A stretch of DNA of 64,000 bases. Origin: Mycobacterium sp. AZCC_0083. Its GTDB lineage: Bacteria > Actinomycetota > Actinomycetes > Mycobacteriales > Mycobacteriaceae. The notes beneath the pieces are model-generated. The model made no database searches. It saw only the letters and a list, made by a program, of their open reading frames with translations, and was not told where the DNA came from. The translations under genes were made by a program, and so were the position numbers. Shown here one piece after another: positions 22,654-31,114 of the stretch (position 1 is its first letter; each line of letters opens with the position of its first letter). The stretch lies in the NCBI RefSeq assembly GCF_014202335.1, contig NZ_JACHGP010000016.1:62001-126000 (forward strand), written 5' to 3'.

Positions 22654-23004
22654 TCAGGCCCACCCCAGTTCGTGCAGTCGGTCGTCGTCGATGCCGAAGT
22701 GGTGGGCGATCTCGTGGACGACCGTCACCGTGACCTCTTCGACGACGTCGTCGTCGGTGTCGCAGATGTCGAGCAGCGCGTCGCGGTAGATCGTGATGGC
22801 GTCGGGCAGGGAGCCGCCGTACGAGGAATCGCGTTCGGTGAGTGCGATGCCCTCGTAGAGGCCCAGCAGGTCGGGCTCGTCGGGATGGCGGCTCTCGACG
22901 AGTATCACGACGTTCTCGAGTGCGGCCGTCAGCTTCGGGGGTATCTGGTCAAGCGCGTCTGACACCAGCTCGTCGAACCGTTGCGGGCTCATCCGCACGG
23001 CCAT
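22654..23004 (-). CDS. Minimal zinc metallopeptidase family protein (Rv3836 homologue)
   Basis: The 116-residue product has the zincin motif HEIAHHFGIDDDRLHELGW at the C-terminus (about 96-114), which supplies the HExxH pair and a downstream ligand, and the family N-terminus with MSPQRFDELVSDALDQIPPKL. This is the small PF06262-type possible metallopeptidase found across actinobacteria. Substrate and proteolysis are unproven. It lies 5 bases downstream of the septum-formation family gene on the same strand, the order seen in M. tuberculosis (Rv3835-Rv3836), so they form an operon. Confidence 0.9.
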   Translation of the reverse strand: MAVRMSPQRFDELVSDALDQIPPKLTAALENVVILVESRHPDEPDLLGLYEGIALTERDSSYGGSLPDAITIYRDALLDICDTDDDVVEEVTVTVVHEIAHHFGIDDDRLHELGWA

Positions 23005-23009
23005 CGCGG

Positions 23010-24464
23010 CTACTGCCCTGGCGGCGGCAGGATTGGAGCGACGGGCGCCGGTTCTGCCGGGCCTGGCGCAGGTCCCGGCGGCGCGCCAGGTGCCGGGGGA
23101 GGCGCGTCACCCGGTGGCGGCGGCCCATCCAGGGGGGGTCCGTCCATCGGCGGTGCAGGCGCTGGCGGAGGACCGTTGAGGAACGTATTGCCCTGCGGCG
23201 GCGGGGGCGCACCCGAGGTCGACGGGGTGGTCCCGGTGTTGCCGGTGCCGGTGGGTGCCGTCTGCTGGCCCGGCAGGTGCGCGTTGCCCTGGGGGGTCTG
23301 GTTCCCCTGGCTGCTCTGGTCGCTCTGGTCGCTCTGACTGATGTCGATCTGCGACGACGTCTGGCTGGACGTATCGACCGAGGGCGGCATCGGGATCGGC
23401 GGCAGGTTCAGCCGCTCGCCGGGGATGTCCGGTGGTGGCACCGGCGACTGACCGTTGATGGCCAGCGGCCCCTTGGCGCTGTTCAGCAGCGTCGACCAGC
23501 CGCCGTTGCCCAGCGTGGCGCCGATGCTGCACGACACCTGGTGGCTGCCCGCCGACCAGCTCGGTAGCGCGATGGTGCTGTAGATCAGCGTGAGCGTGGT
23601 GCTGCGCAGCTGGATGGGTGCCAGGTACGCATCGGTCATCCGGGTGCATGAATCCTTGACGAACGCATCCTGGTCGGCCTCTGCGGGCAGCGCGTCTGGG
23701 AACTTCTCGGCGAGGTTCACCGAGCCGGTCACTTCCATGGCGTGCGGCGCGCCGCAATCGACGGGGATGTCCGTCGGCTGGTTGGTCGCCGGATCGATGC
23801 CGAGACACGTACCTGCTGACCACACCTTCGACTGGTCGACGTTGGCGATCTTGCCCCGGAAGACCAGCTGTTGGTTGTTCGGGCCGGGCAGCTGCAGGCC
23901 GCACAGCATCCTGCGCTCGCCGGACTGGCGCCAGGCCTTGTCGCCCGACCACAGCAGGCTGACGCTGAACTTGCCATTCGGGTCGTACTTGGCGCCGAGG
24001 TACTGGCGCGCCGATGCCTGGCACTGCTCGGAGCTGATCTGCTGGATGCGGGCAGGTGACGGCGGCGCCGCATCGGGTCCGTACTCGCTGCCCGGGAACG
24101 TCCGCATGTCGATGGCCTCGGAGACCTCGAAGCGGTGTTCATCCTTGCAATCGACGACCTGCGCGGCATCCGGGGTGCGTTCCGGCCAGTTCAGGCAATC
24201 GCCGCTCTTGGCGTGGTCGAACGTGTCGCTGCCACGGGCGCCGATCGAAGTGCCGCCGATCAGGCCGATCGGACTCCTGCCGTCCTCGCCCGCGGGAAGT
24301 GCGGTGATGAGACCGGCGATGAGGAGGCCACCTAGGGCCGTGAGCAGCAGACCGCGTCGCGTCGAGGCGGCCTGCAGGCTCTGCCACCAGGGCGTCGAGC
24401 CTGATCGTCGATCAGACTCAGCGAGCTGATCCTCGCGATCGGGTGCGTCCAACATCGCGTCCAT
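23010..24464 (-). CDS. Septum-formation-domain membrane protein with proline-rich tail (Rv3835 homologue)
   Basis: The 484-residue product has a short cytoplasmic N-terminus, one membrane helix (GLLLTALGGLLIAGLITAL, about 38-56), then two copies of a Cys-containing extracellular domain (about 80-200 and 210-320; GDCLNWPERTPDAAQVVDCKDEHRFEVSEAI and GTCLGIDPATNQPTDIPVDCGAPHAMEVTGSV) typical of the septum formation (PF13845) family, and a 150-residue Gln/Ser then Pro/Gly-rich C-terminal tail. It should sit in the membrane with the repeats in the periplasm. The role in septation is by family name only. It diverges from serS. Confidence 0.88.
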   Translation of the reverse strand: MDAMLDAPDREDQLAESDRRSGSTPWWQSLQAASTRRGLLLTALGGLLIAGLITALPAGEDGRSPIGLIGGTSIGARGSDTFDHAKSGDCLNWPERTPDAAQVVDCKDEHRFEVSEAIDMRTFPGSEYGPDAAPPSPARIQQISSEQCQASARQYLGAKYDPNGKFSVSLLWSGDKAWRQSGERRMLCGLQLPGPNNQQLVFRGKIANVDQSKVWSAGTCLGIDPATNQPTDIPVDCGAPHAMEVTGSVNLAEKFPDALPAEADQDAFVKDSCTRMTDAYLAPIQLRSTTLTLIYSTIALPSWSAGSHQVSCSIGATLGNGGWSTLLNSAKGPLAINGQSPVPPPDIPGERLNLPPIPMPPSVDTSSQTSSQIDISQSDQSDQSSQGNQTPQGNAHLPGQQTAPTGTGNTGTTPSTSGAPPPPQGNTFLNGPPPAPAPPMDGPPLDGPPPPGDAPPPAPGAPPGPAPGPAEPAPVAPILPPPGQ

Positions 24465-24566
24465 TGTGACAGGCGCGCCAAGTCCTGTGACAAGAGTTGC
24501 AGTTGTAATGTTATGTGGTTGTGCCCCGCGAACTCGCGAGGAAGGGCCGAAAGTAATGTTGCGGCC

Positions 24567-25820
24567 GTGATCGACCTCAAGCTGCTACGTGACGACCCGG
24601 ACCGGGTGCGCGCGTCGCAACGGGCTCGCGGCGAGGATCCGTCCCTCGTCGACGCGTTGTTGGACGCCGACGCCAAGCGCCGCGCAGTGATCTCCACCGG
24701 TGACGGCCTGCGCGCCGAACAGAAGGTGGCCAGCAAGCGCGTCGGCGCTGCGTCGCCCGACGAGCGGCCCGCCCTGCTGTCGCGGGCCAAGGAACTGGCC
24801 GAGCACGTCAAGGCCACCGAAATCGACCAGGCCACCGCCGAGGCCGCGTTCACCGCTGCGCACATGGCGATCGGCAACGTGATCATCGACGGGGTTCCCG
24901 CGGGCGGCGAGGACGACTTCGTCGTGCTGGAGACGGTCGGTGAGCCGCCGACGATCGCGGATCCGAAGGACCACCTGGAACTCGGTGAAGCGCTGGGCCT
25001 CATCGACATGGAGCGCGGCGCCAAGGTGTCCGGTGCGCGCTTCTCCTTCCTCACCGGGTTCGGCGCGCTGCTGCAACTCGGCATCATGCAGCTCGCGGTC
25101 CGGTTGGCGACCGAGAACGGCTTCACGCTGATGATCCCGCCGGTGCTGGTGCGCCCGGAAGTGATGCAGGGCACCGGCTTTCTCGGCGCGCATGCCGAAG
25201 AGGTGTACCACCTCGAGGCCGATGACATGTATCTCGTTGGGACGTCCGAGGTTCCGCTGGCCGGCTACCACGCCGACGAGATCCTCGATCTGTCGGAAGG
25301 GCCGCGGCGCTACGCGGGCTGGTCGTCGTGCTTTCGTCGCGAAGCGGGCAGCTACGGCAAGGACACTCGCGGGATCATCCGGGTGCATCAGTTCGACAAG
25401 GTCGAGGGCTTCGTCTACTGCAAGCCCGAGGACGCCGAGGCCGAGCATCAGCGGCTGCTGGGCTGGGAGCGCGAGATGCTGGCGCTCATCGAGGTGCCGT
25501 ATCGCGTAATCGACATCGCGGCAGGCGATCTCGGTTCGTCTGCTGCGCGCAAGTTCGACTGCGAGGCGTGGGTCCCGACCCAGGGCACCTATCGGGAGCT
25601 GACGTCGACGTCGAACTGCACGACGTTCCAGGCGCGACGACTGTCCACCCGTTACCGCGACGAGAACGGCAAGCCGCAGATCGCGGCGACGCTCAACGGA
25701 ACGTTGGCGACCACCCGCTGGCTGGTCGCCATCCTGGAGAACCACCAGCAACCCGATGGCAGTGTGCGGGTGCCGGACGCGCTGGTGCCCTACGTCGGAA
25801 GGTCGGTGCTGACACCATGA
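24567..25820 (+). CDS. serS: Seryl-tRNA synthetase
   Basis: The GTG at 24567 gives 417 residues, close to the 419 of M. tuberculosis; the frame upstream to 24513 lacks support. The N-terminal tRNA-binding coiled coil is about residues 1-105, then the class II catalytic core: GTSEVPLAGYHADEIL, motif 2 (FRREAGSYGKDTRGIIRVHQFDKVE) and motif 3 (TLNGTLATTRWLVAILENHQ). The enzyme charges tRNA-Ser. A short ORF and the DUF5718 gene are coupled to its stop codon. No T-box leader is seen upstream. Confidence 0.98.
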   Translation: MIDLKLLRDDPDRVRASQRARGEDPSLVDALLDADAKRRAVISTGDGLRAEQKVASKRVGAASPDERPALLSRAKELAEHVKATEIDQATAEAAFTAAHMAIGNVIIDGVPAGGEDDFVVLETVGEPPTIADPKDHLELGEALGLIDMERGAKVSGARFSFLTGFGALLQLGIMQLAVRLATENGFTLMIPPVLVRPEVMQGTGFLGAHAEEVYHLEADDMYLVGTSEVPLAGYHADEILDLSEGPRRYAGWSSCFRREAGSYGKDTRGIIRVHQFDKVEGFVYCKPEDAEAEHQRLLGWEREMLALIEVPYRVIDIAAGDLGSSAARKFDCEAWVPTQGTYRELTSTSNCTTFQARRLSTRYRDENGKPQIAATLNGTLATTRWLVAILENHQQPDGSVRVPDALVPYVGRSVLTP

Positions 25821-25843
25821 GCGAGCTTGCGAGCGAATCATGA
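25817..25843 (+). other. Eight-codon bridging ORF between serS and the next gene
   Basis: ATG at 25817 overlaps the serS stop (ATGA), the peptide MSELASES follows, and its TGA (25841-25843) overlaps the ATG of the next gene (again ATGA). The sequence also contains a GCGAGC/GAGCGA near-palindrome. It could carry ribosomes from serS to the next gene by termination and reinitiation. Confidence 0.5.
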
Positions 25844-26673
25844 GTAAGAAAGAACTCTCCATGCTGGAACTCGACTTCGATGACCTGCGGACGTGGTTCG
25901 GGTTCGGCGTCGCGGGCAACTTCGCGGGCCACCTCGAACAGGCAGGGGAGGCCGCGGACTTCGTCAACGTAACCTCAGAGGGTTCAGCACCGAAGGGCAT
26001 CTTCCCTTGGTACGCACCGGGTTCCGATGGGTTTCTCGGTGAGTTCCCGCTGTCGCACGACGCCATCTTGCTGCCGGACGCCAACCCCGATGGTGGGCCG
26101 CTGAACCTGCAGATCGAGCCCGAGGTCGCTCTGGCGTGCGGGGTGGCGTGGGAGGGCGACACGGTGGTGTCGCTGCGGCCGTTCGCACTCGGGGCGTTCA
26201 ACGACTGCTCGATCCGGCGGCCTGGTGCACCGAAGATCAGTCACAAGAAGAACTGGGGTCCCGCATCGAAGGGCGTGGCCGCTCAGTTCTTCGATATCGG
26301 CGACCTGACCCCGGACGGTCCGACGTCGACCCTGCGGTTGGTCTGCAACCTGCGCACCGCCGCCGGCGAGGAGCACGCCTACGGCGTCGACAGTCCGTTG
26401 CTCGGCTATTCGTACTACGGAGAGGTGCTGCTCGACTGGGTCACCGAACGCCTTGCCAACCAGAAGGGCTCACCCGAGACTCCGCTGGAGGACGTCGGCG
26501 CGCTCATGGTCGCCAGCGGGCATCCGGAGAACGTCTTGATCGGGATCGGTGCGACCCGCTACACCCCGCTCGGCGAGTCGACCTATCTGAAGGCGGGCGA
26601 TCAGGCGATCGTCCGGGTGTACGACACCGAATCCGATGCATACTCCGAACTGCGGCAGACGGTTTCGGGTTAG
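25840..26673 (+). CDS. DUF5718 family protein, fumarylacetoacetate-hydrolase-like
   Basis: The 277-residue product matches the DUF5718 pattern WFGFGVAGNFAGHLEQAGEAADF near the N-terminus, with PKGIFPWYAPGSDGFLGEFPLS and LNLQIEPEVALACGVAW, which resemble the metal-binding ExE layout of fumarylacetoacetate hydrolases. No reaction is established. Start ATG 25840 is coupled to serS through the eight-codon ORF; ATG 25861 is a possible internal start. Its position after serS is not part of the M. tuberculosis order I recall. Confidence 0.78.
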   Translation: MSKKELSMLELDFDDLRTWFGFGVAGNFAGHLEQAGEAADFVNVTSEGSAPKGIFPWYAPGSDGFLGEFPLSHDAILLPDANPDGGPLNLQIEPEVALACGVAWEGDTVVSLRPFALGAFNDCSIRRPGAPKISHKKNWGPASKGVAAQFFDIGDLTPDGPTSTLRLVCNLRTAAGEEHAYGVDSPLLGYSYYGEVLLDWVTERLANQKGSPETPLEDVGALMVASGHPENVLIGIGATRYTPLGESTYLKAGDQAIVRVYDTESDAYSELRQTVSG

Positions 26674-27671
26674 ACGTCGGACGAAGCCGGTCGGAACTCG
26701 CCCCGGTGATACGAACTTCCCGGGTACTCCTTCGATCCGACCAGGCGTGCCAGTGGGGTGCTGACCCCGCCCGTCGACGCGACGAGCGCTGATATCGCAT
26801 CGAGATCGAATCGTGGCGCCCACCCGAGCTCGTCGCGGGCCAGGCGATTGACGTAAACGCGGTCGACCCGCGCCGGGAACTGCCAGCCCCGCCGCCGCCA
26901 TTCTGCGGCCGCCGCTGGCGCTCTTCTGGCGAACACTCCCGCCGCGTCCGCGCGCAACCGAGGCAGGTCGGCGGAAGTGAACGGGGTAGTGGCGGAGACG
27001 ACGTAGCGTCTGAACCCGACATCCGGAGCGTGCTCGGCCGCCAGAAGGTGGGCGTCGACGACGTCCTCGAGGGCAACCCGGCGAAACGCGTACTCGTCGG
27101 CCTTGACGTTGTCGTCGCTGCGTCCGTCTGCCGGATTGGGTGAGTCGTCCGCTTCTGGGAAGAAGCGCGACGTTCGTAGGACGACGCACGGCAGACCATG
27201 GTTGCGGCTGGCCAGTCGGCAGAGGTCTTCGGCCGCTGCCTTGGTGACGCCGTAGATGTTCTTGGCGACGGGGACGACGGATTCGTCGATCCACGCTGCG
27301 GGTGCGTTGGGTGCCGGGATCAGGGCGTCGCCGAAAACGGTTGTGGAAGAGGTCATCACGAACGACCGCACACCGGCGTTGGCCGCCGATTCCAGCAGGG
27401 TGAGGGTGCCGGTGACGTTGACGTCCACGAATGCCTTGGCAGGCAGGAACGCGACCTGCGGCTTGTGCAGCGTCGCGGTGTGCAGCACGGCGTCGACACC
27501 GTCGAGGATCGTACGGGTCAGCTCGCCGTCTGTGATCGAACCGACGACGTCGGTCCACTCCGACGGTCGCACGTCAATGCCGACCGCCTCGGTGCCCCGG
27601 TCGCGGAGCGTCCGGACGAGCGCTTCGCCTAGATGGCCCGAACTACCGGTGACCAAGACGCGTCGGATCAT
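26670..27671 (-). CDS. NAD(P)-dependent sugar epimerase/dehydratase family protein (extended SDR)
   Basis: The start at ATG 27671 gives 333 residues and overlaps the preceding gene by four bases. The Rossmann motif VLVTGSSGHLGEALV is at the N-terminus, and the SDR catalytic site is SSTTVFGD followed by YGVTKAAAEDL (YxxxK at about 140). It belongs to the NAD-dependent epimerase/dehydratase family acting on nucleotide sugars or related carbonyl compounds. The substrate cannot be read from sequence. It is the last of a three-gene set with a small PH-like protein and an MBL-Rieske protein. Confidence 0.85.
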   Translation of the reverse strand: MIRRVLVTGSSGHLGEALVRTLRDRGTEAVGIDVRPSEWTDVVGSITDGELTRTILDGVDAVLHTATLHKPQVAFLPAKAFVDVNVTGTLTLLESAANAGVRSFVMTSSTTVFGDALIPAPNAPAAWIDESVVPVAKNIYGVTKAAAEDLCRLASRNHGLPCVVLRTSRFFPEADDSPNPADGRSDDNVKADEYAFRRVALEDVVDAHLLAAEHAPDVGFRRYVVSATTPFTSADLPRLRADAAGVFARRAPAAAAEWRRRGWQFPARVDRVYVNRLARDELGWAPRFDLDAISALVASTGGVSTPLARLVGSKEYPGSSYHRGEFRPASSDV

Positions 27672-28003
27672 CGGTTGGCGAGCAGCTCGTCGAGAACGGT
27701 GACGAACTCGTTTGCGCGCAAAGGGGTGAACGCCGGACTCGGCCGGGTGCCTGGCACGTCGAGCGTCACCAGCGTCGACTTGATCGGGCGCCACACGTCC
27801 AACGGCATCCATCGGCGTGGGTCCGTGCTGCCCCAGATGCGGAATCGCTCGGTGAACAGCCCGAGGGATTCGGCCCTGTAGCCTCGGACGGCCCGCAGCG
27901 GGATGACCTTCGAGGTACCCGACGGAAAGTGGTAGCGCCGCAACGTGATCGCCTGCCGGTCCAGTTGAATCTGGCCGTCGTCGTATTGCGGGCTACCGCT
28001 CAT
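27668..28003 (-). CDS. Small hypothetical protein of the MBL-Rieske operon
   Basis: The ATG at 28003 overlaps the stop of the upstream gene (ATGA), giving 111 residues. The sequence has a beta-rich look (QIQLDRQAITLRRYHFPSGTSKVIPLRAVRGYRAE, then FRIWGSTDPRRWMPLDVWRP) that suggests a PH-like or bPH domain. It is coupled at both ends, four bases with the MBL-Rieske gene and four bases with the epimerase gene, so the three products are made together. I do not recognise a named family. Confidence 0.75.
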   Translation of the reverse strand: MSGSPQYDDGQIQLDRQAITLRRYHFPSGTSKVIPLRAVRGYRAESLGLFTERFRIWGSTDPRRWMPLDVWRPIKSTLVTLDVPGTRPSPAFTPLRANEFVTVLDELLANR

Positions 28004-29547
28004 GTCTTCTTCGACGCCCTCAACTCGTGCCCCTTGGACGTCAGACAGCGCCCATTCGTCAGGTTCCACGACCAGCCGTGCAGATTGCACGTCAACGTCG
28101 TGTCATCCACCACGCCGAACTTCGACAGGTCCGCCTTCAGATGCGGGCACCGGCGCTGAATCTCCCAGCCGTCCAACGTGATCGACGCGGAGTCGTCGTG
28201 CGTCTCGGCGAACCAGCCGTCGGCGTAGACGATGCGCTCGTCGGTCAGACACTTGAAGAAGGTGTACAGATACTCGTTGTAACCGCCGACCCGCCAGGCG
28301 CGGAACCGGGTGGACAGGAAGATGGTGTTGACCCAGTCCGGTTCGTCGTCGCGTAGCACGGTGCGCACCAACTCGGGTGCGATCTCGAAGCCGTATCGGA
28401 ACTTCTCGTCCGGGATCGGTTCGCGCACCACACGTTTCGGGAAGTCCAGCACGATGGTTTCCGGGCCCAGCCGCAGTTCGACCGGATAACCTATGCCGTC
28501 GCAGATCTGGTCGCTCTGGATCATGATCGGCTCGAACCTCGCTCGCAGCGGTTCCAGCAGCGACTCACCGGTGGGCGCTGCCCAGCGCGCCTTCTCCGCG
28601 GCCAGTGCCGGCGCCATCCGCTGCGCGTAGGCCTCGATGTAGGCGGCCTTGTCGGTGGTGAAGAGCGACTCCGGGCTAGGCACCGGATGGGTCAGCGAAT
28701 TCAGTTGCGTACCTGCGAAATCCGCCGTCGACCCGGGGATCATGAGCAGCCCGCGATCGTGGCCGTTGCGGCGCATCTGATCGAGGAACACGACCTGATC
28801 GGGGAAGATGTTCGCGGGGTCGCCGTGATCGTCGTTGAGATCGCGCAGTTCCGGATCCAGGAAGCATGGCGGCCCGGCGGATGGCACCACCCAAGTTGCG
28901 TCCACCTGCGCGATGTACTGCCTGCAGCGGTCCATCTGGCGCTGCCGCTTCTGGATGCCGAACGCCGACTTGGCGCGCGCGGGCATGTCGTAGACCATCG
29001 GGTACCAGATGGCGCCCGAGTACTGCAGCATGTGCACGTCGACGTGGCCGAAGTTCGCCTCGAGCACGTCCAAGTCCACGGGGCGCGCATCGTTCATGTT
29101 GAACGCGACGGTCTCACCGTCGGATACCACCAGACCGGAGTCGCCGATCGGGCCGTCGGCCGGTGCGCGCAACGCGATGATCATCACGTCGAGGTCACCC
29201 TTGGGCCCGCTGACGCGGTGCTTCACCGAGTCAGTGGTTTCGAAGAACCGGTGGAACCCCAGCTTCTCCAACTCGGTGCGCAGGTCCGGCACCGGGTAGT
29301 CGGGGAGCAGCACCACCGCGTCCTTGTTGACGTGGGCACGGAGGTTGACCGGGTCGAAGTGGTCCTTGTGCAGGTGTGAGACGTACAAGTAGTCGACGTC
29401 GCCGAGCGCCGCCCAATCCAGCTCGCTGTTGTCGGGAAATGGGAACCATGACGCGAAGTAGGCAGGGTTGACCCACGGGTCGCACAGAATGCTCCCTGCG
29501 GCGGTATCGATTCGGAACCCTGCGTGTCCGACGCTCGTGACCTGCAC
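28000..29547 (-). CDS. Metallo-beta-lactamase fold plus Rieske [2Fe-2S] fusion protein (Rv3818 homologue)
   Basis: The 515-residue product has an N-terminal metallo-beta-lactamase domain (about 1-270) with GHAGFRIDTAAGSILCDPW and the metal motif HLHKDHFD (about 58-65), a linker with helical content, and a C-terminal Rieske domain (about 420-510) whose ligands are CPHLKADL and CNLHGWSWNL. The same two folds are combined in CMP-N-acetylneuraminate hydroxylase, though in another order. Rv3818 has the same length. A redox or hydroxylase role is plausible; the substrate is unknown. The operon continues with the small protein and the SDR enzyme. Confidence 0.85.
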   Translation of the reverse strand: MQVTSVGHAGFRIDTAAGSILCDPWVNPAYFASWFPFPDNSELDWAALGDVDYLYVSHLHKDHFDPVNLRAHVNKDAVVLLPDYPVPDLRTELEKLGFHRFFETTDSVKHRVSGPKGDLDVMIIALRAPADGPIGDSGLVVSDGETVAFNMNDARPVDLDVLEANFGHVDVHMLQYSGAIWYPMVYDMPARAKSAFGIQKRQRQMDRCRQYIAQVDATWVVPSAGPPCFLDPELRDLNDDHGDPANIFPDQVVFLDQMRRNGHDRGLLMIPGSTADFAGTQLNSLTHPVPSPESLFTTDKAAYIEAYAQRMAPALAAEKARWAAPTGESLLEPLRARFEPIMIQSDQICDGIGYPVELRLGPETIVLDFPKRVVREPIPDEKFRYGFEIAPELVRTVLRDDEPDWVNTIFLSTRFRAWRVGGYNEYLYTFFKCLTDERIVYADGWFAETHDDSASITLDGWEIQRRCPHLKADLSKFGVVDDTTLTCNLHGWSWNLTNGRCLTSKGHELRASKKT

Positions 29548-29601
29548 TTATGGCCTTCCCCGCGATGTTTGCGTCGTGTCGATCTTAGCCGGACGGCCGG
29601 G

Positions 29602-30267
29602 CTATGCCTCCCAGCGTGCGCGGTAGTACGCCATCCGCTCTTCGTCGGCGTCGATGCCATACGCGTCGAGGAACTCCGCTTCGAGCCCCGGCTCGAAGTC
29701 CGATTCCAGCATCGCGGCCGCGACCGCCAGGTCCGCCCACCGGTCCGCCACCCCGAGGTCAGCGAGGTCGACGTGCCCGCTGCACAGGGCGTCGTCCCCA
29801 ACGAGGGTGTTGGGCGGGCATGCGTCGCCGTGGCAGACCACCAGAAGGTCGGCCGGGGGTGCGTCCGCAGGAATCCAGGACGGCGTGCCGAACGGGCAGT
29901 CGGCGACCGGCAGCGCGTCGTGCAGACGGCGGAGTCCTTCCCCGATCGCCCGAGTGGCGGTACGCGGACGCGCGACCCAGTGCGGATCGACGGCCGAACG
30001 CCCCGGTAGCGCTGCGGTGCGCAGCCAGCCAGGGCCGGACGACAGGACCCGCGGCACGGGGTGGAAGTCGACGGCCCACTGCATCCGTTGTGTCTCTCGG
30101 ACCAGCCGTGTGGCGTGGGCGTCGGGATAGACCTTGACGAATTCCTCACCCCCCAGCGAGAACGTCGTGCCACCGAGTTCGTTGACCCAGACCGCGGTCA
30201 CGTCGCGGCCTCCTGCCAGGTCGACGACGATGGTGGGCACTGGTATGGCGTCAGCCGGAAAGGTCAT
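29602..30267 (-). CDS. Aminoglycoside phosphotransferase-like kinase (Rv3817 homologue)
   Basis: The ATG at 30267 gives 221 residues. The kinase catalytic loop is VVCHGDACPPNTLV (HGDxxxxN, about 145-155) and the metal-binding segment is HVDLADLGVADRWADLAVA (about 165-183), as in APH(3')-type enzymes. The N-lobe is short, with FSLGGEEFVKVYPD holding the ATP-binding Lys. Such enzymes phosphorylate aminoglycosides or other small alcohols; resistance is not implied. It has the same place as Rv3817, between the Rieske gene and the acyltransferases, and diverges from them. Confidence 0.88.
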   Translation of the reverse strand: MTFPADAIPVPTIVVDLAGGRDVTAVWVNELGGTTFSLGGEEFVKVYPDAHATRLVRETQRMQWAVDFHPVPRVLSSGPGWLRTAALPGRSAVDPHWVARPRTATRAIGEGLRRLHDALPVADCPFGTPSWIPADAPPADLLVVCHGDACPPNTLVGDDALCSGHVDLADLGVADRWADLAVAAAMLESDFEPGLEAEFLDAYGIDADEERMAYYRARWEA

Positions 30268-30318
30268 TGAACCGACCTTTCCATGAGATGCCCGGAACAA
30301 CCGCATTAGGCTGAGGTC

Positions 30319-31107
30319 GTGGAGCCGGTATATGGGACTGTCATTCAAGCCGCTCGCTTGGCGTGGCGGATTCAGGGGCTGAAGTTCACCATCACCGGTG
30401 TGGAGAACCTGCCCGTCACCGGCGGCGCCGTGATCGCCATCAACCACACCAGTTATTTCGACTTCACCTTCGCCGGGCTGCCCGCATATCAGCAGCACCG
30501 CGGACGCAAGGTGCGGTTCATGGCGAAGAAGGAAGTCTTCGACTCCAAGGTCAGCGGGCCCATCATGCGCAGCCTGCGCCACATCCAGGTGGACCGCGAT
30601 AGCGGCGCATCGTCGTTCTCCGAGGCCTGCCAGAAGCTGAAGGAGGGCGAGCTGGTCGGTGTGTACCCGGAGGCGACGATCAGCCGCAGCTTCGAGATCA
30701 AGGAGTTCAAGTCGGGAGCGGCGCGGATGGCAATCGCCGCCGACGTGCCGATCATCCCGCACGTCATATGGGGCGCCCAGAGGATCTGGACCAAGGGGCA
30801 CCCGCGGAAGATGTGGCGCCCGAAGGTGCCAATCTCGATCACCGTCGGCGAGCCGATCTACCCGACGTTGCCCGCAGCCGAGCTGACCGCGCTGCTTCAT
30901 TCCCGCATGCAGCACCTGCTCGAACGCGCACAGGATGCCTACGGCGCCCACCCGCAAGGCGAGTTCTGGGTCCCGCACCGGCTCGGCGGCGGTGCCCCGA
31001 CGCTGGCGGAGGCCAACCGGATGGACTTCGAGGAGGCCAACCAGAAGGCCCAGGCGAGGGCCGCCCGCGGCGACGAACGATCCGCGCCGGGCGATCCGCC
31101 GGAGTAG
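30319..31107 (+). CDS. 1-acyl-sn-glycerol-3-phosphate acyltransferase family protein (1 of 2)
   Basis: The 262-residue product has the PlsC motifs: NHTSYFDF (HX4D, about 40-47), KKEVFDSKVSGPIMRSL, and GVYPEATISRSFEIKEFKSGAARMA (about 113-137) with the EGT-like PEAT box. It transfers an acyl chain to lysophosphatidic acid or a related acceptor at the membrane face. A tandem paralogue begins 8 bases after its stop. M. tuberculosis has three such genes here (Rv3814c-Rv3816c); only two are present in this window. The C-terminal 40 residues are charged and variable. Confidence 0.9.
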   Translation: MEPVYGTVIQAARLAWRIQGLKFTITGVENLPVTGGAVIAINHTSYFDFTFAGLPAYQQHRGRKVRFMAKKEVFDSKVSGPIMRSLRHIQVDRDSGASSFSEACQKLKEGELVGVYPEATISRSFEIKEFKSGAARMAIAADVPIIPHVIWGAQRIWTKGHPRKMWRPKVPISITVGEPIYPTLPAAELTALLHSRMQHLLERAQDAYGAHPQGEFWVPHRLGGGAPTLAEANRMDFEEANQKAQARAARGDERSAPGDPPE

Positions 31108-31114
31108 GGCTGGC

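Noticed and set aside
24465..24566. T-box riboswitch before serS
   Set aside because: The leader is only about 100 bases and lacks the T-box sequence and the terminator/antiterminator stems.
24585..26201. 538-codon open frame on the minus strand across serS
   Set aside because: Shadow of serS and the DUF5718 gene; low-complexity Arg/Gly/Val-rich translation without motifs.
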